Source: Gibbula magus
Lineage: Eukaryota > Mollusca > Gastropoda > Trochida > Trochidae
Direction: 5' to 3'
Length of the DNA: 64,000 bases
Assembly: GCA_936450465.1 (NCBI GenBank)
Contig: OW388296.1
Location: 37,476,023-37,540,022 of the forward strand
This document shows positions 11,920 through 26,614 of this stretch, in pieces. The first letter of the stretch is position 1; every line of letters begins with the position of its first letter. The translations under genes and the position numbers were made by a program. The notes under the pieces were generated by a model, which saw only the letters and a program-made list of their open reading frames with translations, did no database searches and was not told the origin of the DNA.

Positions 11920-12321
11920 GCAAATCATTGAAATACCATTTAAGGTTGTTTGGCACAAGGACAATCTGATTGAAAACAAGAGGTGTACAATTTGTTTTTG
12001 TCATACAGAACTACACCACACTCATCCACTGGTGTTCCTCATGCAGTGTTTCAACCCAACCTTCGAAACTGATAGCTTAGTATAAACTGTCAGGTTGGAA
12101 TGAAGGATTCTCACACGAGGAGGAAAGACTACCAAACAAACCAGAATATGAAAACATAGGCGGACAGAAAAGAGTATGTGAAACCTGCAGAATTTCAGGA
12201 TAGAGATCCGTTGCTTCTGAAAGACATGTCAATTCGTATGTTTAAAACGATTTATGAACCTATTCCTTACACTGTTACTTCAACCAAGGGTCCGGTGATC
12301 AGTGCAGCATGTGGTGAACGG

Positions 12322-12538
12322 TGTAGTGCTCCAAATTGTAATAGTTGCTCCAAATTGTAATACCTGCTCCAAATTGTAATAAAAACTGCTCCAAATTGTA
12401 ATACCTGCTCCAAATAGTAATAAAAACTGCTCCAAATTGTAATAACCCAATTTTCGAAAAACGTACTGTCAAACTGTTCCAAATTGTAATAAAAAGTGCT
12501 CCAAATTGTAATAACTGCCCAGAATTGTAATAACACAG
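12322..12538 (+). repeat. Left inverted end of the foldback element (9 tandem units)
   Basis: Nine units of GCTCCAAATTGTAATA with variable linkers. Six come first, then a unique spacer around AATTTTCGAAAAACG at 12448-12476, then three more. Unit 5 has AATAG for AATTG and unit 9 is degenerate (GCCCAGAATTG). Confidence 0.85.
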
Positions 12539-12654
12539 ATAACGGCGATGTAAGCTTAAATATCTTTATTTCTGATTATTTGACGATTTTGGTTTTAAGG
12601 TGATCATTGATTCGGTGTTCGTTTTGATAATGGTAATTACAATGTTTATGAAGA

Positions 12655-13195
12655 TTGTTATTATCCCCCGCCTCAACGAAGTTGTCAAGGGATAAGGAAA
12701 TGACCTCCGTCCGTCTGTCCGTCCGTCCATCCGGGTTTCGTTTCGGACCAGAACTGAAAAACCGTAAGGCCCAGCTCAATGAAACTAGGTATGTAGAATA
12801 GTCATCACGTATAAATGTGCCTTTTGGAGTGTTTGACTTCTTTGGAATTATATTTTTAGCTGTTTCGATGGAAAGTTCGTTTCCGGAACAAAACTAAACA
12901 ACTTAAAGGGTTTTTTTTCAACTTCTTTGGGATTTTATTTTTTCAGTCGTTACCAAGGAAACATAACTTAACATTTTGTTTCCAAACCAGAACTAAAAAG
13001 TTGTAAGGTCTAGCTCGTTGAACTTGATGTGTGGAGCAATCATCATATCAAGATGTACCTTTTGGGGTTGTTAATTTCTTCTGAATTTTATGTTTAGCCA
13101 TGGAAAAACATCAACTTTTTGATTCCCGAGCAAAATACGAAATGCGTTCTACAATATTGCTTTCGGAACAGAACTTGGTTATTTTTAGATAGACA
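12655..13195 (-). repeat. Pearl-like tandem-core repeat fragment inside the foldback element
   Basis: It starts ATCCCCCGCCTCAACGAAGT, followed by GTCCGTCTGTCCGTCC, the reverse complement of the right arm of the element at 41893-43493. About two core units follow (motifs TGTGCCTTTTGGAGTG and TGTACCTTTTGGGGTT, each with a TTTCCGGA/TTTCCAAA box). It is diverged, so older than the 42-kb copy. Confidence 0.65.
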
Positions 13196-13784
13196 GTATT
13201 CTAGTGTGGGAAGTACATTTCCTTCTTTAGCGTGAATTAATAACTAATTATTGATTTAGGATTTATTATAGCTTAAAGCTTCATAATCATTGTTCAATAC
13301 ATATTTCTGTAACAGGTTTCCACTTATAGTAGACTCTGTCTGCTTGTATTGATTTTAAGATTGATTTTCAAAATCATTTGTGTAAACAGTAAGGTAGATA
13401 GATATACACGAAAGTTGTATCTATATGCATGTAGATGTTGATGTTGATTACGATTTACATATTTAAGTTGACATATACGTATAAATGAAGTTGTAGGTGA
13501 AGATGTATATGTTAATGTAGACGTAGACGTAGCCATGTTAACGTTGAAGGACATGAGTGTAAAATGTCCTGATTATCAAGCTGAATATGGAGATGTAGAT
13601 GTCTGTATATCACGATGTACATGTTCATGTAGACGTGGACATGATGGGGATGAATATGTAATTGTTAATGTATAATGGGTACTTAAGTTATGATGCAGAT
13701 GTAACTGTTGATGTAATGTGGATATGAATTATAAATAAAGAGTGGTTTAGACGCACAGAAGCATTCGTTGTTGTAGATGTGGAT

Positions 13785-14790
13785 CAAACGGACACAACGC
13801 GGAATAAGATCTTTTTGACATCCATGTTATTATTTATAAATTAATGACATTGTCAAGTTGATGACAGAATGATGTTTTTATATCATTCAAATGTAAAACA
13901 AGAACTCATTTTAGTCGCTGTACGTCTTAATTTCGTTGTGCGAAACGAAATGCTGTAGGTATTAAAAACAACTCTATTGATATTAGATGTACCATTATGA
14001 CTATCATCATCAAAACACTGCAACCAAATTTGTTTAGTGCAATTCGGAGCTGAAATTACAATTTGGAGCAAAGGCTTGCTCCAAATTGTAATAACTGCTC
14101 CAAATTGTAATAATGCTCATAAATTCAATATCATGTGACCAAAAATAGAAATGCTGTAGGCATTAAAAAAACGTTTATTGTTATCAGATGTACCATTGTG
14201 ACTATCATCATCATAATACTACAACCAAATGTTGGGTATTCACACTGTTTAGTGCAATTTGGAGCTGTTATTGCAATTTGAAGCAGTTATTACAATTATT
14301 ACAATTTGGAGCAGTTATTACAATTTGGAGCAAAGGCTTGCTCCAAATTGTAATAACTGCTCCAAATTGTAATTATGCTCATAAATCCAATATCATTTGA
14401 CCAAAAATATCCAAACGGACAACATTCGGAATAAGATCTATTTGACTTTCATGTCATTATTTGTTATTTGAATATTAATGACATTACGAGGTTGATGACC
14501 GAATGAATATTTATGTCATTTAAGTGTAAAAGAAGAACTCATTTCAGTCGCAGCAGGTCTTTATCTGTTTATGCAAAAACCAAAGGCTGTAGGCGTAAAT
14601 AAATCTCTATTGATATTTTATGTACCATTGTGACTGTCATCATCAAACATTACAACTAGTATTCTGGTATTTACACTTGTAATTGCTATTTGGAGCTGTT
14701 ATTACAATTTGGAGCAGTTATTACAATTTGGAGCAAAGGCTTGCTCTAAATTGTAATACTTGATCCAAATTGTAATCAACAATGTAAATA
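13785..14790. repeat. Palindromic module repeated three times inside the foldback element
   Basis: Each module ends in a palindrome TTTGGAGCAAAGGCTTGCTCC, centred near 14078, 14338 and 14741, built from the same unit as the element's ends in opposite orientations. Shared flanking text (GATGTACCATTGTGACT-ATCATCATC, GAAATGCTGTAGG, ATAAGATCT-TTTGAC) shows a segmental duplication of 250-600 bp. No coding content. Confidence 0.65.
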
Positions 14791-14999
14791 TCTGATATTG
14801 TAGTTTGTTTTTGATGACAGTATACATATACGACAATCAGGACTATTACACTATCAATCTGCCATGATACAATAATCAATAAATAATATAGTGATAAAAT
14901 ATAACTTATATAATATAATTGGTTGACATAATTTTCTCTTAAAATGAGACTTTCATCTTTCATCAAATGTCTATCTACATTTTATTTTTAAATAAATAA

Positions 15000-17640
<2,641 letters not shown>

Positions 17641-17685
17641 AACTCTTTATATTTTCATTTTCATGAACACGAGATGTAGCTTCAC

Positions 17686-17902
17686 CACAGTTATTACCAT
17701 TTGGAGAAGTTATTACAATTTCGAGCACTTTTTATTACAATTTGGAGCAGCTTGACAGTATGTTTTACGAAAATCGAATTATTACAATTTGGAGCAGTTT
17801 GTATTACAATTTGGAGCAGGTATTACAATTTGGAGCAGTTTTAATTACAATTTGGAGCAGGTATTACAATTTGGAGCATTTATTACAATTTGGAGCACAA
17901 CA
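17686..17902 (-). repeat. Right inverted end of the foldback element (9 tandem units)
   Basis: Read on the minus strand from 17902, this repeats the left end unit by unit, including the same spacer between units 6 and 7 and the degenerate last unit. The matched spacer shows that the two ends are copies of one array, not independent repeat expansions. Confidence 0.85.
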
Positions 17903-18169
17903 AACGGTGCGTTATGAGAATCAACAGTTTCTTTAAACACGCTCCTTTCCAACCCACAGAGTCTTAAATTCAGGAGACCCAAGAACCAATTGGCATTGAC
18001 AAATATACTGACGGTAAAACAAATGGACAGTTTCAAGACATGAACTTGTTTTATCACCAGAGGAAGGACGATATCCGACCCAACTTCCCTCCCCATTATA
18101 TGACTTTGTTGTGTAAAAAACAAAGTGAAACCTTTGCATATAGTGTTTTTTTCTGAATAATTTCCCACA

Positions 18170-18660
18170 AAACGTTGTGCAGAAAATATCTCTCAAACTA
18201 TACATGCTAGGTTCACCAAACTTGCTACACGTGTTAGCCATGACCTCTTGTTGTGTCTTTTGATCGTCAGAACAATTTCTGAATTTTTATTTTTGCCGTT
18301 TCCATGAAACATAACCAAAACAGTGACTCTGTAAGGAAGTGATTTTGTGCGGAACTTATCTCCCAAACTCCCAATATACAATCTAGCTAAACCAAACTTC
18401 ATACAGTTGTCAACCATGGTGCCTATATGTGACTTTTGAGGGTTAAACCTAATTCTGAATTTTACCGTTAGCGGTTTCCATGGAAATATGACTTAACTGT
18501 TACTCTTTGAGGAAGTCATTTTGTGCGGAGCATATCTCCCAAACTTTACATTCTAGCTACACCAGACTTTAAATACATGTCACCCATGATCTCTAGATAT
18601 GCCTTATTAGGGTTAGACCTGTACTTATCTGAATTTAGTTTTTGGTGGTTTTCATGGAAA
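18170..18660. repeat. Three tandem units of about 172 bp
   Basis: The box TTTTGTGCGGA-C-TATCTCCCAAAC recurs near 18178 (diverged), 18345 and 18522, each followed by CTAGCTA-ACCA-ACTT and later by GTTTCCATGGAAA or a close variant. The structure resembles the tandem core of the 42-kb pearl-like element, but the unit is different. No TIR or target duplication was found. Confidence 0.65.
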
Positions 18661-21600
18661 CAAGACACACCCCCACACATGATAATCCTTCCTTTTTGGC
18701 AATTGCAATTAAAGCCTGTTTTAATACAAGGTCTATACTATTTGTGATATTTGATACTGTCAAACCTTTACTGTACGTTTTATATTCATTCAACTTTACA
18801 CACAGGATAGTCATTCCCATAGATGCGCCTTTCTTATGTTCAATTATGTCAAACTATATTTGGAAGCAGGGGTATGTGAGCTCTGCTCGCTTCTACACTT
18901 GTAATTCCAATTGCTAACGGACCTCAAGAGCGCAGCAAGGTCTGTTTACAGAAATACAAGTTTATGGATTAACAACTTCTTTATTGCAGTGAGTTGCATT
19001 GGTTCGGTTTGGAATTAAACATGCTACCAAGCAATAGTTCATCTAGATTAGATGACTTGGTTAAACCTGAACAGTTCGTTGGTCCAACTGCACGTGGCGG
19101 TGCTGTCCAGGCTGCATGTGGTAAATCTTCGACGGCATTGAAACTGAAACAGAAAATATCTTTTTTGTAATATACAGATACATGTACAGTTGTCCAATAA
19201 ATAAGTATACCCGGTATCTAGAAGCTTTCTAGTCCGTATCTAGAAACTTTCTGTTCGTATCTAGCTAAGTCTAGCTAACAGTCTAATAACATTAGCCACT
19301 GACTGTATCAGTTTTTAAAAAAAATATGTGTAGTAATTATGTCACATATTGTTTCACTTTCTTCCTATTATATGCTTACTTTGAAAGCTGTTATTTTATG
19401 GTATGTAAATGAAGAGGATGAAAGGAAAAAATGTCAGATATACAATTGTAAATAGGTTTTAAAATGCAAAGAAATTGCCTCTTGTTAGTGTTGATATTAA
19501 GCTGTTTTTCGTCTTGTGTAGTAAGTTTTACCATTATTTGCTTTCTCGCAATGGCGATTTTAAAAACAAATTTGAAGATGTGTATACTGGAAAATGGTAT
19601 TTTGATTACATCATACCCATGCCAAAACAAGCGACTTTGCCATATCATGCGTAAGTTAATGCAAGGTAGACAGAGAAGGCTGACATAAAAATACATGCAA
19701 TCAGGAAGACTGTGCATTAAGTTATCAATGATATGACGATAAAACATGTTATCTGTCTCCCTTTGTTTATCAAGAAAGGCAAGTTCACCGACACTCACTG
19801 ATAAAAAGATCAGGATCCGTATTTTCGAAGTTCTCTTAGCGGTAATATAGTCGTAAGTGCCATACATTAACATTGACTTTTCGCCCAGGTCTTCAAGATA
19901 TCAGGTGCTGCCTCAACCCCACAACAAACTAAACAATCTTCCACGCATTAGGAACATAGATCAAGAAATCGGCCCTGTCATGAATAAAATCCAACAACAT
20001 ACACAGCTTAAAATTAAACCGATTCCCCCCTCTTATCTCGAAATTAACTCATTCAAATCTTGATAGTTGTGGAAATACATCAATTTTCATTTCGCCTAAT
20101 GACAAATGAGTAGATTGCGGACAGTTGGCGATAGAAATCTAAAAATTCAGAACAAACTGCAGATATCATACCACTGATATGATTTGTCAAATACGGTAGC
20201 TGCCCTAATTGCAAATATGTGTAAACGTAGATTATTCACCTCCATCTCATTGCTATTTATTTGATATTATAAATCTTATATATCTGATGATGTACCAGTC
20301 TATCTCTTGTTCTTTTATGTATACTATTTATGAAGGACGTAAATACCTCAGAACAAATCCATATATTTGATCATGACAGGGAGCTCCGGTTAAGGTTATC
20401 TTAATGAGTAAATATATGGTAATTTGCATTCATTTGCTTTTATCAAATTGTTGTTTGATAATTAGATCCAATAAGTAGTGGATCGGTTAACTCCGTTTAT
20501 TGAGTAGAATTCAGTTGTTATTAGGCATTAGGGATTTTAATAAAACCATACAATTAATCAAGTCTGTACAGTTTTTAAAGGTGTATTGAAACATTTATAG
20601 ATCAGTGGAGCGGAAAAGTAACCTTGCGTAAGCCACATTCGTTCACACTGGAGTCAATTATTTCAATGTATATGAACTGATTGATGGTGTTCCTTTGCAT
20701 AAACTAATAAAACACAATTGCAGAGGCCGCAAAGAGACACGCACGCCATCCATGTTGCAATGTAGTGTATATTTCTATATACATATTCGTATATACGTAA
20801 TTAAACAATCAGGGCTGGTGTATGTGACTTGATAGTTTTCGGCCATTAGGAACCACTATCCATATTCAGGTATTGATGATATTTGAACAGGCATGATTAT
20901 CAGGTGATTCAATGTGCTTTCGTGGAGCGTCTCTTCCTGATACTGCGTAATTAAACACTGAAGTTTGAACTGCTTAGTTTTAATACCGTCAGTCTAATCT
21001 TATCATGAAAGGTCACAAGTTTCGTGTTTACTGCAGCTTAGTATTCCTATCAGCGTGTAAATAGATAATACCCTTGAACATTTCTGAGCACACGAATATG
21101 AAACTGGTGTGTATTATAAGCAGAATTGAAAACATTATGCATGCTATTTATTTAATTAAATGTCTTACGTATTGGTAGCTATCTGTGACAATGCAATTAA
21201 AATCTCATTTTCACGAAGAATAAGATTATTTTATAAAAGTGTCGCACACAAACTGATTTATGAGGCACTATAAAACATAGTATACATTACATTACATTAC
21301 ATTACATGATGTTACATGTACACCTAATAGGCTCATTCATGTAAAATTACTGTAGTCCGTAATAATATACTACTCAAAACAAGTTAGGGAGCACTGGTTA
21401 ATTTGTTCTTAAAACTTAATAGGAACAACAGATAATAAGTGATAAATTAATTATTGGCCGCATATACAAATTGAGAATGTCAAGAATTATTTACTTCATT
21501 TCATATCTTGGTATAATAATAATAAGTGGTGATGTCAAGAAAGCCACTGGGGTCAAAAACAAAGATCAAGGATCTAAGGGTCAGTCAGTATCGAATATAC

Positions 21601-21735
21601 TTGCAAGGGGGCAGTAACGCATGCTACACAATGACGCGTCGTGGAGATAACTTATATCTGTAGAGTTTTCTGCGGGATGGCATGCCACACCAAACTCCAT
21701 CGAACATGACTCGGATCCTTAGATGGGGGTGGTTA
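18661..21735. other. Intergenic, nothing assigned
   Basis: No recognisable coding sequence. Minor items are repeated GTATCTAGA motifs near 19210-19262 and an ACATT pentamer run near 21286-21306. Short open frames such as 19391-19873 on the minus strand show no domain features. Confidence 0.4.
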
Positions 21736-22260
21736 TCAATGTGGTTACAGAGAAGGTCGAAGCACAGTTGATCATATTTTCACTCTCTACTCACTAGCTC
21801 AGAAGTATTTGTCTAAAATAAGAGGTCGTTTCTATTGCATAGTTACTGATTTCACAAAGGCATTTGACAGTGTACAACATCATCTTTTGAAGTATGTTCT
21901 TCTACAACACGGATTAAAAGGGAAAATGTTTAGAGTCATCACGACTATGTACGAACAACTGAAATCATTTGTTCTGGCAAAGAAATTAAGATTAACTGAC
22001 TATTTTTCCTGTACGGTTGGCTCCCGTCAGTGATGTATGATCAGTCCTCTCATTTTTACTCTTTTCATCAATGAGTTAACAGATATGCTGAAAGCTAAGG
22101 AGTGCAAAGGCATTTTTGTGATGAAGTTTTTGAGAACACCACTTCATTGATGCTTGCTGATAATATTTCTAATATGAGTGACAGGGTTGGAAGATTATAG
22201 AAACACATATATTTTATAGCTATAAATATTGGCTTAAAGAATATAGGCATGAGATAGTTG
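21736..22260 (+). pseudogene. LINE reverse transcriptase fragment
   Basis: Reading from about 21738 gives CGYREGRSTVDHIFTLY, then VTDFTKAFDSVQHHLL (motif A at about 21845), then GSRQ-stop-CMISPLIFTLFINEL at 22019-22078 (motif B with a stop in place of Gly). After a shift comes LADNISNMSD near 22154, where the catalytic ADD has become ADN. It is a dead internal fragment without endonuclease or C-terminus. The family is LINE; the exact clade is uncertain (Nimb- or RTE-like wording of motif B). Confidence 0.65.
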
Positions 22261-22439
22261 ATAGATTTTCCGAAACTTTTATCCAATCTTTGTTGTCATT
22301 TAAGAGAATAAAGTATATGCAAGAGCTGAATGAAATCCTAGTTAAACCGTTTTCTACACTCTATATTACCCATTTTGCAGATTAGCGACTCTTACTATTT
22401 GTGATATCCCTGAGTAACTTCGGCCGTCTCAATTTTTTA

Positions 22440-23705
22440 ATTATTGACTGCAGGTCAATAATATATTATACTTTGATGGTTGTTATTATTCACAACAGAA
22501 TGGGGTTGCCATGGGCACCAAAATTGCGCCAACTTACGCAACCTTAGTTCTAGGATATCTGGAAAAAATATTTCATGAGAAAGTAGGAAATTAACTTGCA
22601 CGGGAAACAAAAGAACACGTAGAACATATGTGGAAACCATTTTTAGATGATTGTTTTGCCATATTAGATTGTTCGGATGAAATTTTAGAAGAAATTCACA
22701 ATATTCTAAACTCTCTAAATTCACCAATTTTTTTCACTATGGAGAAGAGTAAAAGTGAACTGAATTTCCTGGATGTAAAAGTGAAATTAAATTCTGAAGG
22801 CATTATAAACACAGTTATTTTTTTTTTTACAAAAGTACGGATAGACATCAATATTTGAATTTAAGATCATGCCATCTCCGACACACAAAATCCCATATTC
22901 TTTAGCAAGGAGAATTTGCACTATAGTGGCGGAAAATGACATAAAAGAAAAACGCCTTAATGAATTAAAGCTATTTTTTTGAAAATCAAAACTACCCAAT
23001 TCATTTGATAAATGACGGTATAAGTAGGGCATTGAGTCTCGATCAAAACAGAATCAGAGAATCAGCTAATAGTAACCATCCTTTAGACAGTTCTCATTCC
23101 TCTCCTCTCCTTCCAACCTTGGAACCAGTCAGGCCGACATTGCAGAGAAGAGTTGTCTCCCATTAATAACTACTTTTAATCCGAATCACATCAACGCAAT
23201 GAGTTTAGTTAACCAGCTTGTACCGGTTTTACAGCAAAGGCAAATGGTGCAACGTTTAATGAAAAACTATCAAATTATCAAAGACAGCCCCAAAATCTAA
23301 GGAAATTACTGACAAACTCTAGATATGATTATAATACGGATACCCTCAGGTTAAAAAATGTGGTGATAAACGATGTGCGACATGTAACATTTTGATTGAG
23401 GGCACATAAAATGTGTTTTTGTAAAAAGAAATATGACATGTGATTCAAGAAATGTTGTTTATATGATTGTTTGTCATGGATGTCAAGAAACATACATCGG
23501 GAAAACAGAATTGAAGTTAAAAAAGGGAATGAATCTTCATCGTTCTCAAATTAAACAAAAACACACTCGTACTATCCCTCTTAGTGCGCATCTTGAACTA
23601 TGTTGGAAAAATAAATATTCTGTTTTTCCGATACACAAAGTTGAGTCTGATTGCTTGGCAGAAAAAGAATTATTGTTTATTAATAAATATAATTCTAAAA
23701 TGTAA
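22440..23705 (+). pseudogene. Penelope-like element: RT and GIY-YIG endonuclease, broken
   Basis: Signature PLE motifs appear in order. QNGVAMGTKIAPTYA is at about 22498 and FLDDCFAIL at about 22642. FFTMEKSKSELNFLDVKVK follows at about 22730, then STDRHQYLNLRSCH in a shifted frame at about 22834, and ARRICTIVAENDIKEKRL. A C-x2-C-x2-C-like knuckle (KKCGDKRCATCNIL) at about 23352 precedes the GIY-YIG domain, NVVYMIVCHGC and ETYIGKT, which is open from about 23433 to the stop at 23703. Frameshifts or stops occur near 22590, 22830, 22980 and 23300. Only the 3' two thirds of the coding region is present. PLEs prime at chromosome nicks or ends using the GIY-YIG nuclease; this copy cannot. Confidence 0.85.
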
Positions 23706-23820
23706 TGTCGTTCTCAATTCAATGTACATCTATTTCTATGCATTGTATCTATGATTGGATGTATGCAATGTATTGTGACGTCATAATTACGCTTTATGAC
23801 GCATCAACCGACGAAACGTC

Positions 23821-23865
23821 ATTCACCTGATGAGACACGTAATGGTCGAAAGCATGCTTGTGAAT
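23821..23865 (+). ncRNA. Hammerhead ribozyme motif downstream of the Penelope-like element
   Basis: All core parts are present in order: stem I strand ATTCAC (23821-23826), CTGATGA (23827-23833), stem II GAC/GTC around an 8-nt loop, GAAA (23848-23851), a very short stem III (AGC/GCT with a 2-nt loop), cleavage-site T at 23859, and stem I partner GTGAAT (23860-23865). Stem I pairs perfectly over six bases. Hammerheads with minimal stem III are known from Penelope-like elements, and this one lies about 115 bases after the GIY-YIG stop. The CUU triplet at the cleavage site is allowed but not optimal. Activity is not shown. Confidence 0.7.
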
Positions 23866-24319
23866 TTGATTAAATCATCGTAATATATATATATTAATAT
23901 ATATTATTGTTTCTTTATGAGATATATATAGTGTGACATATACAAACAAAGGGCAGTATTAAGTTTGGAAGTACTTGCTCCGAAGTATTCATATAATCAA
24001 TTGTTAAGTACTGGAATGAGTACTTTTTGGACTTAGTTTATTGTGTTCAATGGGGACAAGTTTTCTCGGATACTGTTCAACTTAGGTGAATGAAATGTTG
24101 GTTGTGAGTACTCATGACCATACTCTTTATCGAGTTCGAAAACCAGTTCCGAAAAAATCCAAAGAGCTTTAATGCTAAAATTATTTTGGACAATATTATG
24201 ATGCTTGAAGCTGTATTTTGAACATAGTAACCTTCACATCTATAATTCTCAATGGATGGATAGCGGATGGCGGGGATATGTGAGCCATGCTAACTTTTTT
24301 CTTGTTTTAAATGAATTTT

Positions 24320-24545
24320 TCTACTAGAAACACCGCAAGAAAACTTCTAGTATACTGACCAGTATTCGTCTTGTCAACAACCCTAATTTCCTGGCGTATA
24401 CTGGTTTGTCAACCACCCTAATTTCCTAGCGCATACTAATCAGTATACGAGAAATTTCCTAAGCTTAGGAAACTTCAGTATACTTCAGTATACCTCAGTA
24501 TACTCTAGTATACCACAGTATACTCCACTATATAATAGTATGTGT
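24320..24545. mobile_element. GTATAC-rich repeat element, copy 1
   Basis: Repeated AGTATACT palindromes, densest as CTTCAGTATA-type units at 24468-24535, with CCTGGCGTATACTGG and the self-complementary TTTCCTAAGCTTAGGAAA. A related copy in the other orientation lies at 54985-55235 and shares GTATACTGATCAGGATA-like and GGAAACTT-GTATACT blocks. It is probably a non-autonomous element; termini and TSD were not defined. Confidence 0.5.
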
Positions 24546-25245
24546 CATAATTTATTACAAATGAAATACAAATAAATTTGTTGGTTTGTTTATATAGGTG
24601 TTTTCTGTTAGCTTAATTATATCAGATTGAACTACGCTAGACAAACTTTGTTTATGTCTTGGTTCTTATCAGATGAAAATGTCCGTGTGATAGGGGCAAC
24701 GAAACCATTGTCTGTCTGTTTGAGGGACAATGCATGCTTAATTAGCATTCATTTAGACAAAGCTTTAAGCCACTCAGGCTAGTAATTAGCTGAGAGACCA
24801 GTTGTTCGTTGAAGAGCTTGACGGGTGTGAATTTAGTTGTATAAACATGCAAACGACCCGGCGACAGGCTAATAAACAGTACAAGTTTATAATAGCTATA
24901 TATGCATTCAAATAAATAAAGCTATATTTACTTGATTATTTAAGCAGAACAAATGTAAACATGATCAGAAGAAAGGCATTATGAGTATTATGTATTTAAT
25001 AGCAAAAACGATAGTTTGTATCCTCTGTGGTATGCATTGGATTATAGGCACTGGTTACTTATATCGGATTTAAATTCTGTGTTCAGTTAGTGTCAATTAT
25101 GATAGTGGTTTGTCGTTACTCATATAGCTTCAATTAATGGACTGTAGTATAAAATGTCTCATCATTGTATATATACATGTAATTAGCAAAATGTGTGAAA
25201 GTGTGTTATCGCCATACAAGACGTTTCACACTTTAAACAGACAAT
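24546..25245. other. Intergenic, nothing assigned
   Basis: AT-rich, with no coding or repeat feature recognised. Confidence 0.4.
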
Positions 25246-25666
25246 ATATATGCAAAATCATCAATGTGATGCATGCTGGGTAGGAGAGTAGACGTGTCCC
25301 GGGAGCTCCCGACTCAGTGATAAAATTTTGATGAAATAACGTTATAAATACAATGTGAACAATATCTTAACTTATTGAACTGAATATTATATCAATATAA
25401 AATACGGATCAACAATATTCACCGCTTGATGACTATCCATTTTGGACTTTTGAGACGGATTTAATATGTGAGTGACAACACTGTGAGAACGCCATATTCA
25501 CTTCTCGGATTTGCATTATATGTGTACCCGGACAACACTGTGTTGGACTAAGTAACAGAGTAAGTAAATGTATATTCAACTTAAGTGTTTACTCTGTGAA
25601 TGAACTACGAAGACTCTAATAATAAAACGGGTAAATTGAACTTGAAATATTTTCACACTATGTCCA

Positions 25667-26614
25667 ATGTCTGAACTATATTACTATCAGTCTAAACGTC
25701 GCCGAAGTTCTCCTGACTCTAGATCTCCTGTGACAGACTCCCCCATATCATTCTTCAAACGAATAAGGTCTCTATCGGATAGCTCTGTTTTCCTTCCAAG
25801 TGACGATCTAAATATGACTTCCAGTCCTAAATGTCAAGATAATGTTGTCGCCCAGATAATTCAAGCATTTAAATCACCCGAGATCATGAACACTGTTTGT
25901 CAAGCATTGGCTAACGATATTTTACCAAAAATAAATGCAAAACTTGACGAAAAACTAGACTTGCTTATTAAAAATCTGGATGATAATGAAGTTAAAGTGA
26001 AAGTCCTTGAGAGTAAAGTCGAAGAGCTTGATGAGAAACTTCGTCACAAGAGCATGCAAATCGACGAGCTATACCAGTACAGCAGGCGTAACAACGTAAG
26101 GATCTTTGGCTACAGTGGGGAGTCGGATGAAAACAATGATGTGATCGTCTGCAGGCTGGCTCAAGAGATGGGGGTTGAGTTGGGTATCGATGACATAGAG
26201 CGCAGTCACAGAACTGGCGATCCGAACAAGTTCACAGGCGATAGGAGTCGTCCTATCATCGTAAAGTTCATGTCAAGCCGAAAGAAACGTGAGCTGATGA
26301 GAGCTATTCCAAAGCTCAAACACAGAAAACCTAAGATCTTCGTGAATGACGACCTAACCAAGGAACGATCGCGTCTAGCATCTGAAGCCCGTACACTCGT
26401 GACGAATAAGCGACTCGCTGTAACTTGGGTCAGGGATGGGATCATTTTCGTCAAGAAGTTGGACGACAGTGTTGCGTTGATCACGAACCGCTCTCAGTTC
26501 GAACAGCTCATTGAGTCCTTGCGACTCAGAGTGAAGATCCGTCTGCCCTATGACTCACGTCAACTGAGTATACTGATCAGGAGGATGATGGGAGACGTCA
26601 GTGAAATCATATAA
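25667..26614 (+). CDS. LINE B ORF1 protein (coiled coil plus RRM-like, L1 ORF1p type)
   Basis: An open frame of 315 codons starts at ATG 25667. Residues 1-40 are basic and Ser-rich (KRRRSS), a possible nuclear signal. Residues 80-140 are heptad-like and charged, a likely coiled coil. The RRM-like and C-terminal domains follow from QYSRRNNVRIFGY (about 138-150), with DIERSHRTG (about 181-189), RPIIVKFMSSRKKREL and FVNDDLTKERSRL. This matches ORF1p of L1 and CR1-like elements, which trimerises, binds element RNA and acts as a chaperone. ORF2 of the same element follows 641 bp downstream. The frame has no lesion even though ORF2 is broken. Confidence 0.8.
   Translation: MSELYYYQSKRRRSSPDSRSPVTDSPISFFKRIRSLSDSSVFLPSDDLNMTSSPKCQDNVVAQIIQAFKSPEIMNTVCQALANDILPKINAKLDEKLDLLIKNLDDNEVKVKVLESKVEELDEKLRHKSMQIDELYQYSRRNNVRIFGYSGESDENNDVIVCRLAQEMGVELGIDDIERSHRTGDPNKFTGDRSRPIIVKFMSSRKKRELMRAIPKLKHRKPKIFVNDDLTKERSRLASEARTLVTNKRLAVTWVRDGIIFVKKLDDSVALITNRSQFEQLIESLRLRVKIRLPYDSRQLSILIRRMMGDVSEII

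Noticed and set aside
12322..12538. CRISPR-like array of regularly spaced 16-bp repeats
   Set aside because: Linkers are 3-6 bases, not unique spacers of about 30; the array is repeated in inverted orientation at 17686-17902 as a transposon end, in eukaryotic DNA.
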